Source of the DNA: Ruminococcus_C callidus
GTDB taxonomy: Bacteria > Bacillota > Clostridia > Oscillospirales > Ruminococcaceae
Length of the DNA: 64,000 bases
Direction: 5' to 3'
Assembly (NCBI RefSeq): GCF_049562855.1
Contig: NZ_CP186925.1
Span: 558,001 to 622,000 of the forward strand
The first letter of the stretch is position 1; each line of letters starts with the position of its first letter. Positions 22,623 through 31,396 of the stretch are shown piece by piece. Position numbers and translations under genes: made by a program. Under the pieces are notes generated by a model. It made no database searches, had not been told where the DNA came from, and saw only the letters and a list, made by a program, of their open reading frames with translations.

Positions 22623-23801
22623 ATGGATTATGCAGCAGAATCTCTGAAACTGCACTACAAATGGCAGGGTAAGATCGAAGTCACACTTCGTGCACCGCTG
22701 GAAACCGCCGATGATCTTTCTCTGGCGTACACCCCCGGCGTTGCAGAGCCTTGTCTGGAAATTCAGAAAGATGTTTCCAAAAGCTATGACCTGACACGCC
22801 GCGGCAATCTGGTCGCAGTCATCACCGACGGCACCGCCGTTCTCGGACTGGGCGACATCGGACCGGAAGCCGGCATGCCGGTCATGGAGGGCAAATGTGC
22901 ACTGTTCAAGCGTTTCGGCAATGTAGATGCGATTCCGCTTTGCGTTCGCTCCAAGAATGTGGACGAGATCGTAGAAACGGTTCGCCTGATCGCCGGCAGC
23001 TTTGGCGGTGTCAATCTGGAAGACATTTCCGCACCCCGCTGCTTCGAGATCGAGCGTCGTCTGAAGGAATGCTGTGACATTCCGATTTTCCACGATGACC
23101 AGCACGGCACTGCCGTTGTCACACTGGCAGCTATGCTCAACGCACTGAAGCTCATCGGCAAGGATATTCACGACATCAACGTGGTGACCAGCGGTGCCGG
23201 TGCAGCCGGACTTGCCATTATCCGTCTGCTGATCGCGATGGGTCTGGATCCGCACCATGTCATTCTGTGCGACCGCCACGGTGCGATCTACGAGGGACGG
23301 GATAACCTCAACCCTCAGAAGGAAGAAATGGCAAAGATCACTAACAGCGGCCACAAGGTAGGCACACTGGCAGAAATGCTGGCAGGGGCAGACGTTTTCA
23401 TTGGCGTATCGGCTCCGCACTGCGTGACACCGGAAATGGTGAAGTCTATGGCAAAGGATCCGATCATCTTCGCAATGGCAAACCCCACGCCGGAGATCAT
23501 GCCGGACGAAGCACTGGCAGCCGGTGCGGCAGTAATGGGCACCGGACGCAGCGACTTCCCGAACCAGATCAACAACGTTCTGGCATTCCCGGGAATCTTC
23601 CGCGGTGCACTGGACGTTCGTGCCAGCGACATCAACGATGCCATGAAGATCGCCGCAGCCAAGGCAATCGCCGATTTTGTAACACCCGATAAGTTGTCTG
23701 CGGAATATATCATTCCCAGCCCGCTGGAAGAAGGTGTCAGCGAAGCCGTTGCCAAGGCAGTGGCACAGGCAGCCAAGGATTCCGGCGTTGCAAGAGTGTA
23801 A
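22623..23801 (+). CDS. NAD(P)-dependent malic enzyme
   Basis: 392 residues, the short bacterial form. It oxidatively decarboxylates malate to pyruvate. Motifs: S-L-A-Y-T-P-G-V-A-E-P with the catalytic tyrosine; the lysine in V-M-E-G-K-C-A-L-F; the metal site F-H-D-D-Q-H-G-T-A; the nucleotide site S-G-A-G-A-A-G-L-A-I. There is no phosphotransacetylase-like tail. The ATG at 22623 follows GAAAGG; the frame extends to 22539 without a ribosome-binding site. The expected terminator (24253-24285) is now 450 bp away because a mobile element lies between. Confidence 0.92.
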   Translation: MDYAAESLKLHYKWQGKIEVTLRAPLETADDLSLAYTPGVAEPCLEIQKDVSKSYDLTRRGNLVAVITDGTAVLGLGDIGPEAGMPVMEGKCALFKRFGNVDAIPLCVRSKNVDEIVETVRLIAGSFGGVNLEDISAPRCFEIERRLKECCDIPIFHDDQHGTAVVTLAAMLNALKLIGKDIHDINVVTSGAGAAGLAIIRLLIAMGLDPHHVILCDRHGAIYEGRDNLNPQKEEMAKITNSGHKVGTLAEMLAGADVFIGVSAPHCVTPEMVKSMAKDPIIFAMANPTPEIMPDEALAAGAAVMGTGRSDFPNQINNVLAFPGIFRGALDVRASDINDAMKIAAAKAIADFVTPDKLSAEYIIPSPLEEGVSEAVAKAVAQAAKDSGVARV

Positions 23802-23969
23802 GGTGCGTTGACACTAAGCCTGACACGCGTCTTTTGGGGTGATTTTCCCCGTTCGTCGTTAAAAATCCTTGCCGTGCGAAAGCACGCCTGCGAATTTTTG
23901 CCTAGAACGGAAAAAATCGCCTCACAAAATTCGTGTATCATAATAGTATCAACACCGTCTAACGTATTC

Positions 23970-24194
23970 CACGGAAATCAATTTTCATGATAGCCTCCCC
24001 TGAAAGGGGAGGGGGACCAGCGAAGCTGGTGGAGGGGTTTTTCGCAAAATCTTTTTATGACGTTTTCGGCATAAGTGGAAACCCCTCAGTCAGTGCTACG
24101 CACTGCCAGCTCCCCTTTCAGGGGAGCCTCACTTGTCAAACTTCATAATTTGGCACAATTTAAATCAACACATTTTTGAAAAATGATTTCCGTG
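23970..24194. mobile_element. 225-bp inverted-repeat element with REP-A interior and 9-bp target duplication
   Basis: Left end CACGGAAATCAATTTTCA and right end TGAAAAATGATTTCCGTG form terminal inverted repeats. The element is flanked by a perfect direct repeat AACGTATTC (23961-23969 and 24195-24203). Inside is one REP-A pair. There is no coding capacity, so it is a non-autonomous element. A second, inverted copy is at 45433-45715. Confidence 0.85.
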
Positions 24195-24252
24195 AACGTA
24201 TTCTCGTGACAGCCGGTTTCCCGAAACAGGCTCGAAACATTTTTGAAATGAG

Positions 24253-24285
24253 GCAGGGTGCCGGTTTCGGTGCCCTGCTTTTTTT
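24253..24285 (+). terminator. terminator, probably of ldh-malic enzyme
   Basis: GCAGGG...CCCTGC with inner CCGGTTTCGG, followed by TTTTTTT. The element at 23970-24194 lies between it and the malic enzyme gene. Confidence 0.75.
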
Positions 24286-24398
24286 GCCTGAAATCGAATG
24301 AAATTCAAGGGGAAAGCGTAATATTTTTAAGTGAAATCCCGATTCGGCGGCGAATGTTTTGAAAAATGATTAAAGATAGAAAAAAACCGGAAAAGCAC

Positions 24399-24427
24399 TT
24401 GCGGATTTGTGTGAAATGTGCTAAAAT
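24399..24427 (+). promoter_or_regulatory. promoter of the ComEA-like gene
   Basis: TTGCGG (24399-24404), 17 nt, TAAAAT (24422-24427). Downstream, ATTTTTCCGCAGGACGGGG occurs twice in tandem (about 24480-24522), just before the ribosome-binding site. Confidence 0.55.
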
Positions 24428-24529
24428 AGACAGTGGAGTTGCGGAGAACCTTTTGCAGGATTACAACAAAGCAAGGAATTTTTCCGCAGGACGGGGAAGA
24501 AATTTTTCCGCAGGACGGGGTAGGAACGC

Positions 24530-25372
24530 ATGAAACAGGAATGCTTGAAATGGCTGATGCGGGGCGGAACTACGGTTCTGCTGGCAGGTGCTGTGGGGCT
24601 GCTGCTTTGGCAGGGGACACGGCACGTTTCCGAAAGGGAACTTTCCGCCCGACCCCAGCGGCTGGCTGCTGCAACGGTGGAAACTACGGGCACGGAAGCA
24701 ACTGTTTCTGCCGCGGAAACCACTCTGCACACCGGCACCCGCCGGACGAAAACGGCTTCTGCCAAGCGTGCCGGACAGGCTTTCCAAGAAACCCGGACGG
24801 CTCCGGAAAGCACCACGCCGGCAGCCGAAACCGTGACCTTTCCGCTGGAACTGAACGCGGCTTCGGCGGCGGAACTGGAACAGTTGCCCCATATCGGGGC
24901 GGTGCTGGCGGAACGCATCACGGTATACCGCGACCAGATCGGCGGGTTCTCCAATCGGGAACAGCTTCTGGAGGTGGAGGGCATCGGCGAGGCGACCTTG
25001 TACGAAATTTATGATCTGCTCTATCTGGAATACGAAACGTTTCCCGAACCGGAGCCGGAACCGAAACCGGCAGGAGCTCCCGCACCAGCGGCAGCACCGC
25101 AGCCGGCAGAAACGGCTCCGCCTGCAACAGAACCACCGGCGGCAGCTGCACCGGCAGTGACGTTCCCGCTGGATCTGAATCAGGCGACGGCGGCGGAACT
25201 GGAACAGATTCCCGGGATGCAGCCGGAACTGGCGGAGAAGATCGTGGCGTTTCGGCAGCAGATTCAGGCGTTTTCGTCGGTATATGAACTGCTCTACGTG
25301 GACGGCATGACGGAGGCGTATTTCGTGCAGCTTCGGGACTATGTGCAAATTACCGAGGAACTTGCCCAGTAG
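24530..25372 (+). CDS. membrane-anchored protein with two ComEA-type helix-hairpin-helix domains
   Basis: 280 residues. A single N-terminal membrane helix (about 12-28) is followed by a Thr/Ala-rich spacer. The first ComEA-like HhH domain (about 104-166) has L-N-A-A-S-A-A-E-L-E-Q-L-P-H-I-G. A Pro/Ala/Glu linker (171-209) leads to a second HhH domain (211-275) with L-N-Q-A-T-A-A-E-L-E-Q-I-P-G-M. ComEA binds incoming DNA at the cell surface during transformation and normally has one HhH domain. A role in DNA uptake is inferred; no comEC is nearby. The first repeat keeps the G-I-G hairpin; the second has lost it (G-M-T-E). Confidence 0.8.
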   Translation: MKQECLKWLMRGGTTVLLAGAVGLLLWQGTRHVSERELSARPQRLAAATVETTGTEATVSAAETTLHTGTRRTKTASAKRAGQAFQETRTAPESTTPAAETVTFPLELNAASAAELEQLPHIGAVLAERITVYRDQIGGFSNREQLLEVEGIGEATLYEIYDLLYLEYETFPEPEPEPKPAGAPAPAAAPQPAETAPPATEPPAAAAPAVTFPLDLNQATAAELEQIPGMQPELAEKIVAFRQQIQAFSSVYELLYVDGMTEAYFVQLRDYVQITEELAQ

Positions 25373-25515
25373 CCGCACTTTTTTGAGGAAACTCGACATT
25401 TTAACCAGTTTGTAACCTTTTACAGAAATGTTCGAAATACTTGGCGGATTGCACAAAAAAATCAACTGATTTTTGTACCGTATCACTGAAAAAAATGAAA
25501 GAACGGTATAAGGCA

Positions 25516-25544
25516 TTGACATTTGTTTCGAATTGTTGTATATT
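25516..25544 (+). promoter_or_regulatory. promoter of the sugar ABC importer operon
   Basis: TTGACA (25516-25521), 17 nt, TATATT (25539-25544). Confidence 0.7.
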
Positions 25545-25562
25545 AGGCTTATCACAAGAAAT

Positions 25563-25653
25563 GTTCCCTAGGCGTGTTTTGTGCACTTTTATGGGAACAG
25601 GGCATGCCGCGGCGGAGAAACTCCGGCGGGCGGCATGGTATCGTTTTTTATTG
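25563..25653 (+). promoter_or_regulatory. structured 5' leader with terminator-like hairpin
   Basis: A first stem is GTTCCC (25563-25568) with GGGAAC (25593-25598). A second, very stable stem is CATGCCGC (25603-25610) with GCGGCATG (25630-25637), enclosing CGGAG-AAA-CTCCG, and is followed within 6 nt by TTTTTT. This looks like a terminator before the first gene, so the operon may be controlled by attenuation. No known riboswitch class was recognised. Confidence 0.55.
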
Positions 25654-25718
25654 TTTATTGCACTGCTGTACCAAACCGGCACAACGTGTGATATATATAT
25701 TTAAGGAGGAAATTTCCA

Positions 25719-27212
25719 ATGAACAAGTTGAAAAGAACACTGGCTCTGATGGCTGCTCTGGCTATGACTGCAACTGCATTCGTAGGATGCGGCGGCAATG
25801 ACAGCTCCAGCACTTCTGAGTCTAAGGCTGAGTCTTCTGCTGAAGACAGCAGCGAAGCAGATGCAGATTCCGCTGAAGATTCTACCGCTGAAGAAGAATC
25901 TTCTGTTGAGTCCGCAGCTGGCTACACCAACGTTGATGTTCCGGCTCTGGGCGAACCGGACGGCTCCCTGAAGGACGGCGGCGACAAGCTGACAATCCTG
26001 TGCTGGAACGATGATGACCTGAAGTACATGTACGACATCGTTGCTGATGCAACCGGCATGGACAAGAGCATGATCAACTACAAGAACGTTGGTTCTAACG
26101 GTACTGATGCTAACGAACAGTACGCACAGGTATTCCTGTCTGGCGACGACGTTGACCTGTACTTCTGCGACGCTGACTGGAACATGGCTTATCAGAACAA
26201 CGATGAGTATTCTGCTCCGCTGTCTGCAGTAGGTATCTCTGAAGACATGTATGCAAATGCTTATGACTACACTGTAGCCATGGGCAAGGACAAGAACGGC
26301 GTCCTGAAGGGTGCTTCTTGGCAGGCTGCAGCAGGCGGCTATGCATACCGTGCAGATCTGGCTGAAGAATATCTGGGCGTAACTTCTCCGGAAGATATGC
26401 AGGCACAGGTCGGCAGCTGGGATGACTTCTGGAAGACCGCAGCTACCGTATATGAGAAGTCTGGCAACACCACTGCTATGGCTGACTCTCTGGGCGGCGT
26501 ATGGAGAGCTTACTCCAACGGTAACAGAACCAAGTCTTGGGTAAACGACGGCAAGCTGGATCCTTCTTCCGTAGGTGATTTCATCTCTATGGCGAAGGAG
26601 AACTTCGACAAGGGTTACATCTCTGGTGCAACTCAGTGGAGTGATGACTGGCTCCCGCAGGGTCAGTCTGACGGTGCTCAGGCTAACAAGACCTTCGGTT
26701 TCTTCTTCCCGACTTGGGCAATCGCTAAGGGCGGTTCTCTGGAACAGGCTGAAGGCGGCGAAGGCGGCTCTACATACGGCAAGTATGCACTGTGCGAAGG
26801 CCCGACATCCTGGTTCTGGGGCGGCACATGGATCTGCGTATATCCGAAGACCGATAACGCTAAGGAAGCTGGCCAGTTCATCTACACTATGACTGCTGAT
26901 GCAGATGCAATGCAGAAGTATGTAGACGTTCGTGGTGACTTCGTAAACAACAAGGGCGTAATGTCTGCTACAACTGAAGCTGGCACAAACAGCAACCCGC
27001 TGTTCGGTGGTCAGGATCAGTTCCAGATCCTGTTCAACTCTGCTGACAAGATCGACATGAGCATTGCTTCTGAGTATGATGCAAAGATCAACACTGACCT
27101 GCAGAACGCAGTTCAGGATTACTGCAATGGCGTAACCGCTTCTGAGGATGACTGCCTGAACGCATTCCTGGATGCAATTGCAGCTGATGTAACTGACATC
27201 ACTGTTGAATAA
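25719..27212 (+). CDS. sugar ABC transporter substrate-binding lipoprotein
   Basis: 497 residues. The lipoprotein signal ends with the lipobox A-F-V-G-C, followed by a Ser/Glu-rich spacer of about 50 residues and then a family-1 extracellular solute-binding fold. Features include W-N-D-D-D-L near the start and several surface Trp residues (W-F-W-G-G-T-W) typical of oligosaccharide binders. The strong GGAGGAAATT site and the codon bias, unlike flanking genes, suggest very high expression. Two MalF/MalG-type permease genes follow; no ATPase is present, so a shared MsmK-like ATPase elsewhere is likely. The ligand is unknown. Confidence 0.88.
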   Translation: MNKLKRTLALMAALAMTATAFVGCGGNDSSSTSESKAESSAEDSSEADADSAEDSTAEEESSVESAAGYTNVDVPALGEPDGSLKDGGDKLTILCWNDDDLKYMYDIVADATGMDKSMINYKNVGSNGTDANEQYAQVFLSGDDVDLYFCDADWNMAYQNNDEYSAPLSAVGISEDMYANAYDYTVAMGKDKNGVLKGASWQAAAGGYAYRADLAEEYLGVTSPEDMQAQVGSWDDFWKTAATVYEKSGNTTAMADSLGGVWRAYSNGNRTKSWVNDGKLDPSSVGDFISMAKENFDKGYISGATQWSDDWLPQGQSDGAQANKTFGFFFPTWAIAKGGSLEQAEGGEGGSTYGKYALCEGPTSWFWGGTWICVYPKTDNAKEAGQFIYTMTADADAMQKYVDVRGDFVNNKGVMSATTEAGTNSNPLFGGQDQFQILFNSADKIDMSIASEYDAKINTDLQNAVQDYCNGVTASEDDCLNAFLDAIAADVTDITVE

Positions 27213-27252
27213 GCTTCGGCTTCTCAACGCTTTTTGAATGATTGAACGTACA

Positions 27253-27280
27253 GCCTATAGGATAATTGCGTCCTATAGGC
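27253..27280 (+). promoter_or_regulatory. intercistronic stem-loop
   Basis: GCCTATAGGA / TCCTATAGGC, a perfect 10-bp stem with an 8-nt loop and no clean T-run. It probably stabilises the binding-protein mRNA or ends part of the transcription before the permease genes. Confidence 0.6.
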
Positions 27281-27335
27281 GTATGTTTATCTTTTCTCTT
27301 ACTATTCTACTGAATTTTTGAAAGGGTGTGTGCAA

Positions 27336-28379
27336 ATGGCATCCGCTGCACAACGTCGTATTAAGTCGATTAGCTATGCGAAATATGGCTATATGTTCAT
27401 TGCCCCGTTCTTTCTTGTGTATTGTTTCTTCCAGATCTGGCCGCTGATCCAGACCTTTATCCTGAGCTTTCAGGGTAACGGTGCAGATGCGGGCACATTT
27501 GTCGGCTTCGACAACTATGCTACCATTCTGTTCGGTTCCGGTGAAGGAATGGGTCGTCGTGCAAAGGCAATGCAGGAGCTGTTTTTGACTTCGTTCAAAA
27601 ACACGATCATTCTGTGGTTTGGTAACTTTATTCCGCAGATCCTGCTGTCCCTGTTGCTGGCGGTTTGGTTTACCGATTCGAAACTGCACATTCCGGGCGT
27701 GGGCTTCTTTAAAGTTGTTATGTATCTGCCGAACATCATTACTGCAGTATCTGTTGCAGCACTGTTCATGCGCTTTATTTCCAACAGCCAGCTGTCCGCA
27801 GTCAACACACTGCTGCTGAATGCAGGCAACGATGCGGTAAGCTTCGAAGCATCTGCTGTTTGGAGCCGCGGCATCGTTATGTTTATTCAGACGTGGCTGT
27901 GGTTTGGTAATACCATGATCATGATGATGTCTGGTATCATGGGTATCAACCCCTCTCTGTTCGAAGCTGCTGCAATCGATGGTGCTTCCAGTGGTCAGGT
28001 GCTCCGCAAGGTGACCCTGCCGCTGCTGCGACCGATGGTTGTTTATACCCTGATCACTTCCATGATCGGTGGTTTGCAGATGTTCGATATTCCGTATCTG
28101 TATCACACAGGTGCAGGTAAAATCAACGCAAACCTGCGTACCGTTGCGGTATTCGTTTATGAACAGTTCCGTGCCGGTGCAAAGGTTCACCAGCCTGACT
28201 ACGGCATTGCCGGTGCCGCTTCCGTAATTCTGTTTATCATCACTGCGGCTCTGGGTATTCTCGTATTCCGTATGAACCGTGATGAAGACGAGCATCGGAA
28301 GAAGCAGGAGCGTAAGGCTCTGGTCAAGGAATACAAGAAACAGCAGAAGCTGGCTAAGAATGGAGGTCTGGGTGCATAA
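27336..28379 (+). CDS. sugar ABC transporter permease, MalF-type
   Basis: 347 residues with about six transmembrane helices. The inner-membrane-component loop E-A-A-A-I-D-G-A-S-S-G-Q-V-L-R-K-V-T-L-P-L-L matches the E-A-A-x-x-D-G-A motif that docks the ATPase. The C-terminus is an unusually long lysine/glutamate-rich cytoplasmic tail. The ATG at 27336 is preferred to the TTG at 27318, with AAAGGGTGTG upstream. The stop overlaps the next start (TAATG). Confidence 0.88.
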   Translation: MASAAQRRIKSISYAKYGYMFIAPFFLVYCFFQIWPLIQTFILSFQGNGADAGTFVGFDNYATILFGSGEGMGRRAKAMQELFLTSFKNTIILWFGNFIPQILLSLLLAVWFTDSKLHIPGVGFFKVVMYLPNIITAVSVAALFMRFISNSQLSAVNTLLLNAGNDAVSFEASAVWSRGIVMFIQTWLWFGNTMIMMMSGIMGINPSLFEAAAIDGASSGQVLRKVTLPLLRPMVVYTLITSMIGGLQMFDIPYLYHTGAGKINANLRTVAVFVYEQFRAGAKVHQPDYGIAGAASVILFIITAALGILVFRMNRDEDEHRKKQERKALVKEYKKQQKLAKNGGLGA

Positions 28380-29266
28380 TGGAAAACGTTGGTGTTAAGG
28401 ACAATTACATTCTGGTGCAAAGACTGAAATCGGCTGGCTGCTTCATTGTCTGCGTTCTGCTGGCACTGATCTGTCTGGTTCCGCTGTACATCATGATCAT
28501 GAACGCAACCCACGGGGACGCTGCTCTGCGTGCTCAACCGTTGCAGTTCCTGCCGGGCGGTGACTTGATGACCAATATCAAGAATATTGCCGGTGGTGAA
28601 TTTCCGCAGTCCCCGAACTTTAACGTTTGGCTGGGCTACCGGAACTCCCTGATTATTGCAGGCTGTACCACAATTCTGACCGTATTCTTCTCCGCACTGA
28701 CCTCTTATGGTCTGACCGTTTACGATTTCAAGATCCGTGACGGTGCATATACGTTTATTCTGGCAGTTATGATGATCCCGATTCAGGTTACATCTACCGG
28801 TTTCGTAAAGTTCATGGTAGGTACTCTGGGTCTGGCAAACAGCTACATTCCGCTGATCATTCCTGCAATCGCAGCACCTGCCGTTGTATTCTATATGCGT
28901 CAGTATATGAAGTCTTCCTTCCCGCTGGACATCGTAGAGGCTGCCCGTATCGACGGAAGCGGCGAGTTCCGCACCTTCCTGACCATTGCAATTCCGATGT
29001 GCAAACCGGCAATTGCAGTACAGGCGATCTTCGCGTTCGTACAGAACTGGAACAACTTCTATACACAGAATATGATCATCATTTCCAATGAAAAGCGTTT
29101 CACAATGCCGATCATGATCCAGAGCGTTCTGGGTCAGGATAAGCACCCTGATCTGGGTGCACAGTACGCTGCAGTTGCACTGTCTGTTATCCCGATCATT
29201 GTGATCTACCTGATTCTGTCCAGATTCATCGTTGCTGGTGTAGCACTGGGCGGCGTAAAGGAATAA
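28379..29266 (+). CDS. sugar ABC transporter permease, MalG-type
   Basis: 295 residues, six transmembrane helices. The coupling loop is V-E-A-A-R-I-D-G-S-G-E-F-R-T-F-L-T-I-A-I-P. It pairs with the MalF-type protein to form the channel. It overlaps the previous gene by one base, and GGAGG lies inside the upstream gene's end. A terminator follows at 29292-29324. Confidence 0.9.
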   Translation: MENVGVKDNYILVQRLKSAGCFIVCVLLALICLVPLYIMIMNATHGDAALRAQPLQFLPGGDLMTNIKNIAGGEFPQSPNFNVWLGYRNSLIIAGCTTILTVFFSALTSYGLTVYDFKIRDGAYTFILAVMMIPIQVTSTGFVKFMVGTLGLANSYIPLIIPAIAAPAVVFYMRQYMKSSFPLDIVEAARIDGSGEFRTFLTIAIPMCKPAIAVQAIFAFVQNWNNFYTQNMIIISNEKRFTMPIMIQSVLGQDKHPDLGAQYAAVALSVIPIIVIYLILSRFIVAGVALGGVKE

Positions 29267-29291
29267 TCGCATTTCAAATTGTTGTTCATAG

Positions 29292-29324
29292 AAAGAGCCA
29301 TTGCCTTCGGGCAGTGGCTCTTTT
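29292..29324 (+). terminator. terminator of the sugar ABC operon
   Basis: GAGCCATTGCC-TTCG-GGCAGTGGCTC followed by TTTT. Confidence 0.85.
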
Positions 29325-29370
29325 GTGTTATGGCATGTCACCCTGCGGCGGCAAGATGCAGCATATCAAA

Positions 29371-29408
29371 AAAACGCCTCTCCGGCAAGTACACCGGAGG
29401 GGCGTTTT
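29371..29408. terminator. bidirectional terminator, 3' of folD
   Basis: AAAACGCCTCTCCGG...CCGGAGGGGCGTTTT; the minus-strand reading has T-runs and ends the folD-side operon. Confidence 0.85.
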
Positions 29409-29426
29409 TGATATAGAGGATTGAGA

Positions 29427-30278
29427 TTACTTCTGTTTCATTTCTGCTGCACGCAGGGTGTTTTTCATCAGCATGGTAATGGTCATCGGTCCCACGCCGC
29501 CGGGAACCGGTGTGATATAGCTTGCCTTGGGTTCCACTTCGGCGAATTCCACGTCACCGCAAAGCTTGCCGTTTTCGTCGTGGTTCATGCCCACGTCGAT
29601 CACGATCGCACCCTCTTTCACCATGTCCGCGGTGATGAAGTGTGCCTTTCCCACGGCACTGACCAGAATGTCTGCCGATGCACAAACCTCCTTGAGGTTC
29701 TTGGTGTGGGAGTGACAAATGGTAACAGTTGCGTTCCGGTGGAGCAGCAGCATTGCCATGGGCTTGCCCACGATGTTGCTTCTGCCGACAACCACGCAGT
29801 TCTTGCCGTCGATCTCCACGCCGGTGCTGTCAATGAGTTCCATGACACCCGCCGGTGTGCAGGGGAGGAAGTCGTAGTCGCCGATCATGATCTTGCCCAC
29901 GTTTATGGGGTGGAATGCGTCCACATCTTTCAGCGGGGAAATGGTCTTGATGACCAGCTGTTCATCGAGGTGATCCGGCAGCGGCATCTGTACCAGAATG
30001 CCGTGTACCTTGTTGTCCTTGTTCAGCACGCCGATCAGATCCAGCAGCTGTTCTTCCGTTGCGTTTTCGTTCAGCTTATACTCGAATGCGTGAAAGCCCA
30101 CTTCCTCGCAGGCTCTCTGCTTGTTGCGAACATAGATCTGCGATGCCGGATCATTGCCCACCAGAATCACGGCAAGCCCCGGCTGAATACCGCGGTCCTC
30201 CCGCAGCTGCTGTGCCTGTTCCCGAATTTTCTGGCGAATCTGGGTGGAAACTTCCTTTCCCGAAATCAGTTTTGCCAT
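29427..30278 (-). CDS. folD: bifunctional methylenetetrahydrofolate dehydrogenase/cyclohydrolase FolD
   Basis: 283 residues, full length. It interconverts 5,10-methylene- and 10-formyl-tetrahydrofolate using NADP. Motifs: S-Q-I-Y-V-R-N-K with the catalytic lysine, H-G-I-L-V-Q-M-P-L-P, the Rossmann segment V-V-V-G-R-S-N-I-V-G-K-P, and the C-terminal P-V-P-G-G-V-G-P-M-T. It is last of four genes (M16 pair, lgt, folD) on the minus strand, starting only 6 nt after lgt. Confidence 0.96.
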   Translation of the reverse strand: MAKLISGKEVSTQIRQKIREQAQQLREDRGIQPGLAVILVGNDPASQIYVRNKQRACEEVGFHAFEYKLNENATEEQLLDLIGVLNKDNKVHGILVQMPLPDHLDEQLVIKTISPLKDVDAFHPINVGKIMIGDYDFLPCTPAGVMELIDSTGVEIDGKNCVVVGRSNIVGKPMAMLLLHRNATVTICHSHTKNLKEVCASADILVSAVGKAHFITADMVKEGAIVIDVGMNHDENGKLCGDVEFAEVEPKASYITPVPGGVGPMTITMLMKNTLRAAEMKQK

Positions 30279-30284
30279 GGTTAT

Positions 30285-31376
30285 TTACTCCTTTTCTGTT
30301 TGGTTGGTATCAGTTTCTGCTGGTGTTTCGTCCGATTCTGAAGAATCTGTCGTATCTGTTTCTGCCACTTCGTCTGTCGAAGCGGTGTCCTCGTTGGTGT
30401 CGTCCTCCGGCTCTTTCACAAATTTGGCAGCCTCATATTCTGCCAGCATCTGCTTGGATTCGTTGGTGTCCTTGTACATGCGGTAGTCCACGCCCATGCG
30501 TTTCACTTTGGTGCCAATTGCGATTTGCAGAATTATGGAAATCACCACGCAGGTGATCGCCAGTATCTGGGACACGCGGACGTTGCCGATTACCAGACTG
30601 TCCGTCCGCAGGCTCTCCACCACGGCACGCTCTGCACCGTACCAGCAGATATAGATCAGAAAGATCTGTCCGTCATACCGGCGAATTTTCTTGGCAAAAA
30701 TCGCCAGCAGCACAAAGCCCAGCAGGCACCACAGGGATTCGTACAGGAAGCAGGGGTGTACCGGCTGAGAAGCGTCCAGCGTGGTGCCGAAGTTGGCAAA
30801 GTAGGTGGTAGAGGGGTACTGGTCGGTGATCCACTCCTGAATCCGTCCGCCGGACATGCCGAACAGGCTGTCGGTGTTGCAGCCGAACGCCTCCTGATTG
30901 AAGAAGTTGCCCCAGCGGCCGATGCCCTGTCCCAGCAGGAACCCGATGCCCACGATGTCCAGCAGGGGGAGAAACTTCACCTTGCGGATCTTTGCCACCA
31001 GAAAGCCCACCAGCAGACTGCCGATGATGCCGCCGTAAATGGCAAGCCCGCCGCCGCGAATGTTGAAAATGCTTTTCCAGTCGCCGGCGTAATCGCTCCA
31101 GTTCAGCAGCACGTAGTAGGCACGGGCACCTACCACGCCGCCGATGATGCCGCCGATGATGCAGTCCAGCACGCGGTCCGGATTCAGCCCGTACTTTTTC
31201 ACTTGGGTGAACGCGTAGATCATTGCCAGCACCAGTCCCAGCGTGATGAGAATGCCGTACCATTGAATGTCCAGCCCGCCGATCGAAAAGGCGGTGCTGT
31301 TGACGTGGAGATCGATGCCCAGCTTTGGGAAAACGATCTCGTTGTAGTCCAGTGTCCCGATTGTTTCAGTTGCCAT
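30285..31376 (-). CDS. lgt: prolipoprotein diacylglyceryl transferase
   Basis: 363 residues. It transfers diacylglycerol from phosphatidylglycerol to the lipobox cysteine of prolipoproteins, with seven transmembrane helices. The Lgt signature G-R-W-G-N-F-F-N-Q-E-A-F-G is intact, as are the H-P-C-F-L-Y-E-S region and the C-terminal R-x-x-x-E/D-like segment (R-A-V-V-E-S-L-R-T-D-S). Residues after about 290 form a long hydrophilic tail, with the last 45 strongly acidic and Thr-rich; this is absent from most Lgt proteins and adds about 80 residues. Confidence 0.94.
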   Translation of the reverse strand: MATETIGTLDYNEIVFPKLGIDLHVNSTAFSIGGLDIQWYGILITLGLVLAMIYAFTQVKKYGLNPDRVLDCIIGGIIGGVVGARAYYVLLNWSDYAGDWKSIFNIRGGGLAIYGGIIGSLLVGFLVAKIRKVKFLPLLDIVGIGFLLGQGIGRWGNFFNQEAFGCNTDSLFGMSGGRIQEWITDQYPSTTYFANFGTTLDASQPVHPCFLYESLWCLLGFVLLAIFAKKIRRYDGQIFLIYICWYGAERAVVESLRTDSLVIGNVRVSQILAITCVVISIILQIAIGTKVKRMGVDYRMYKDTNESKQMLAEYEAAKFVKEPEDDTNEDTASTDEVAETDTTDSSESDETPAETDTNQTEKE

Positions 31377-31396
31377 ATGTTTTCGGCTCCTTTGGA

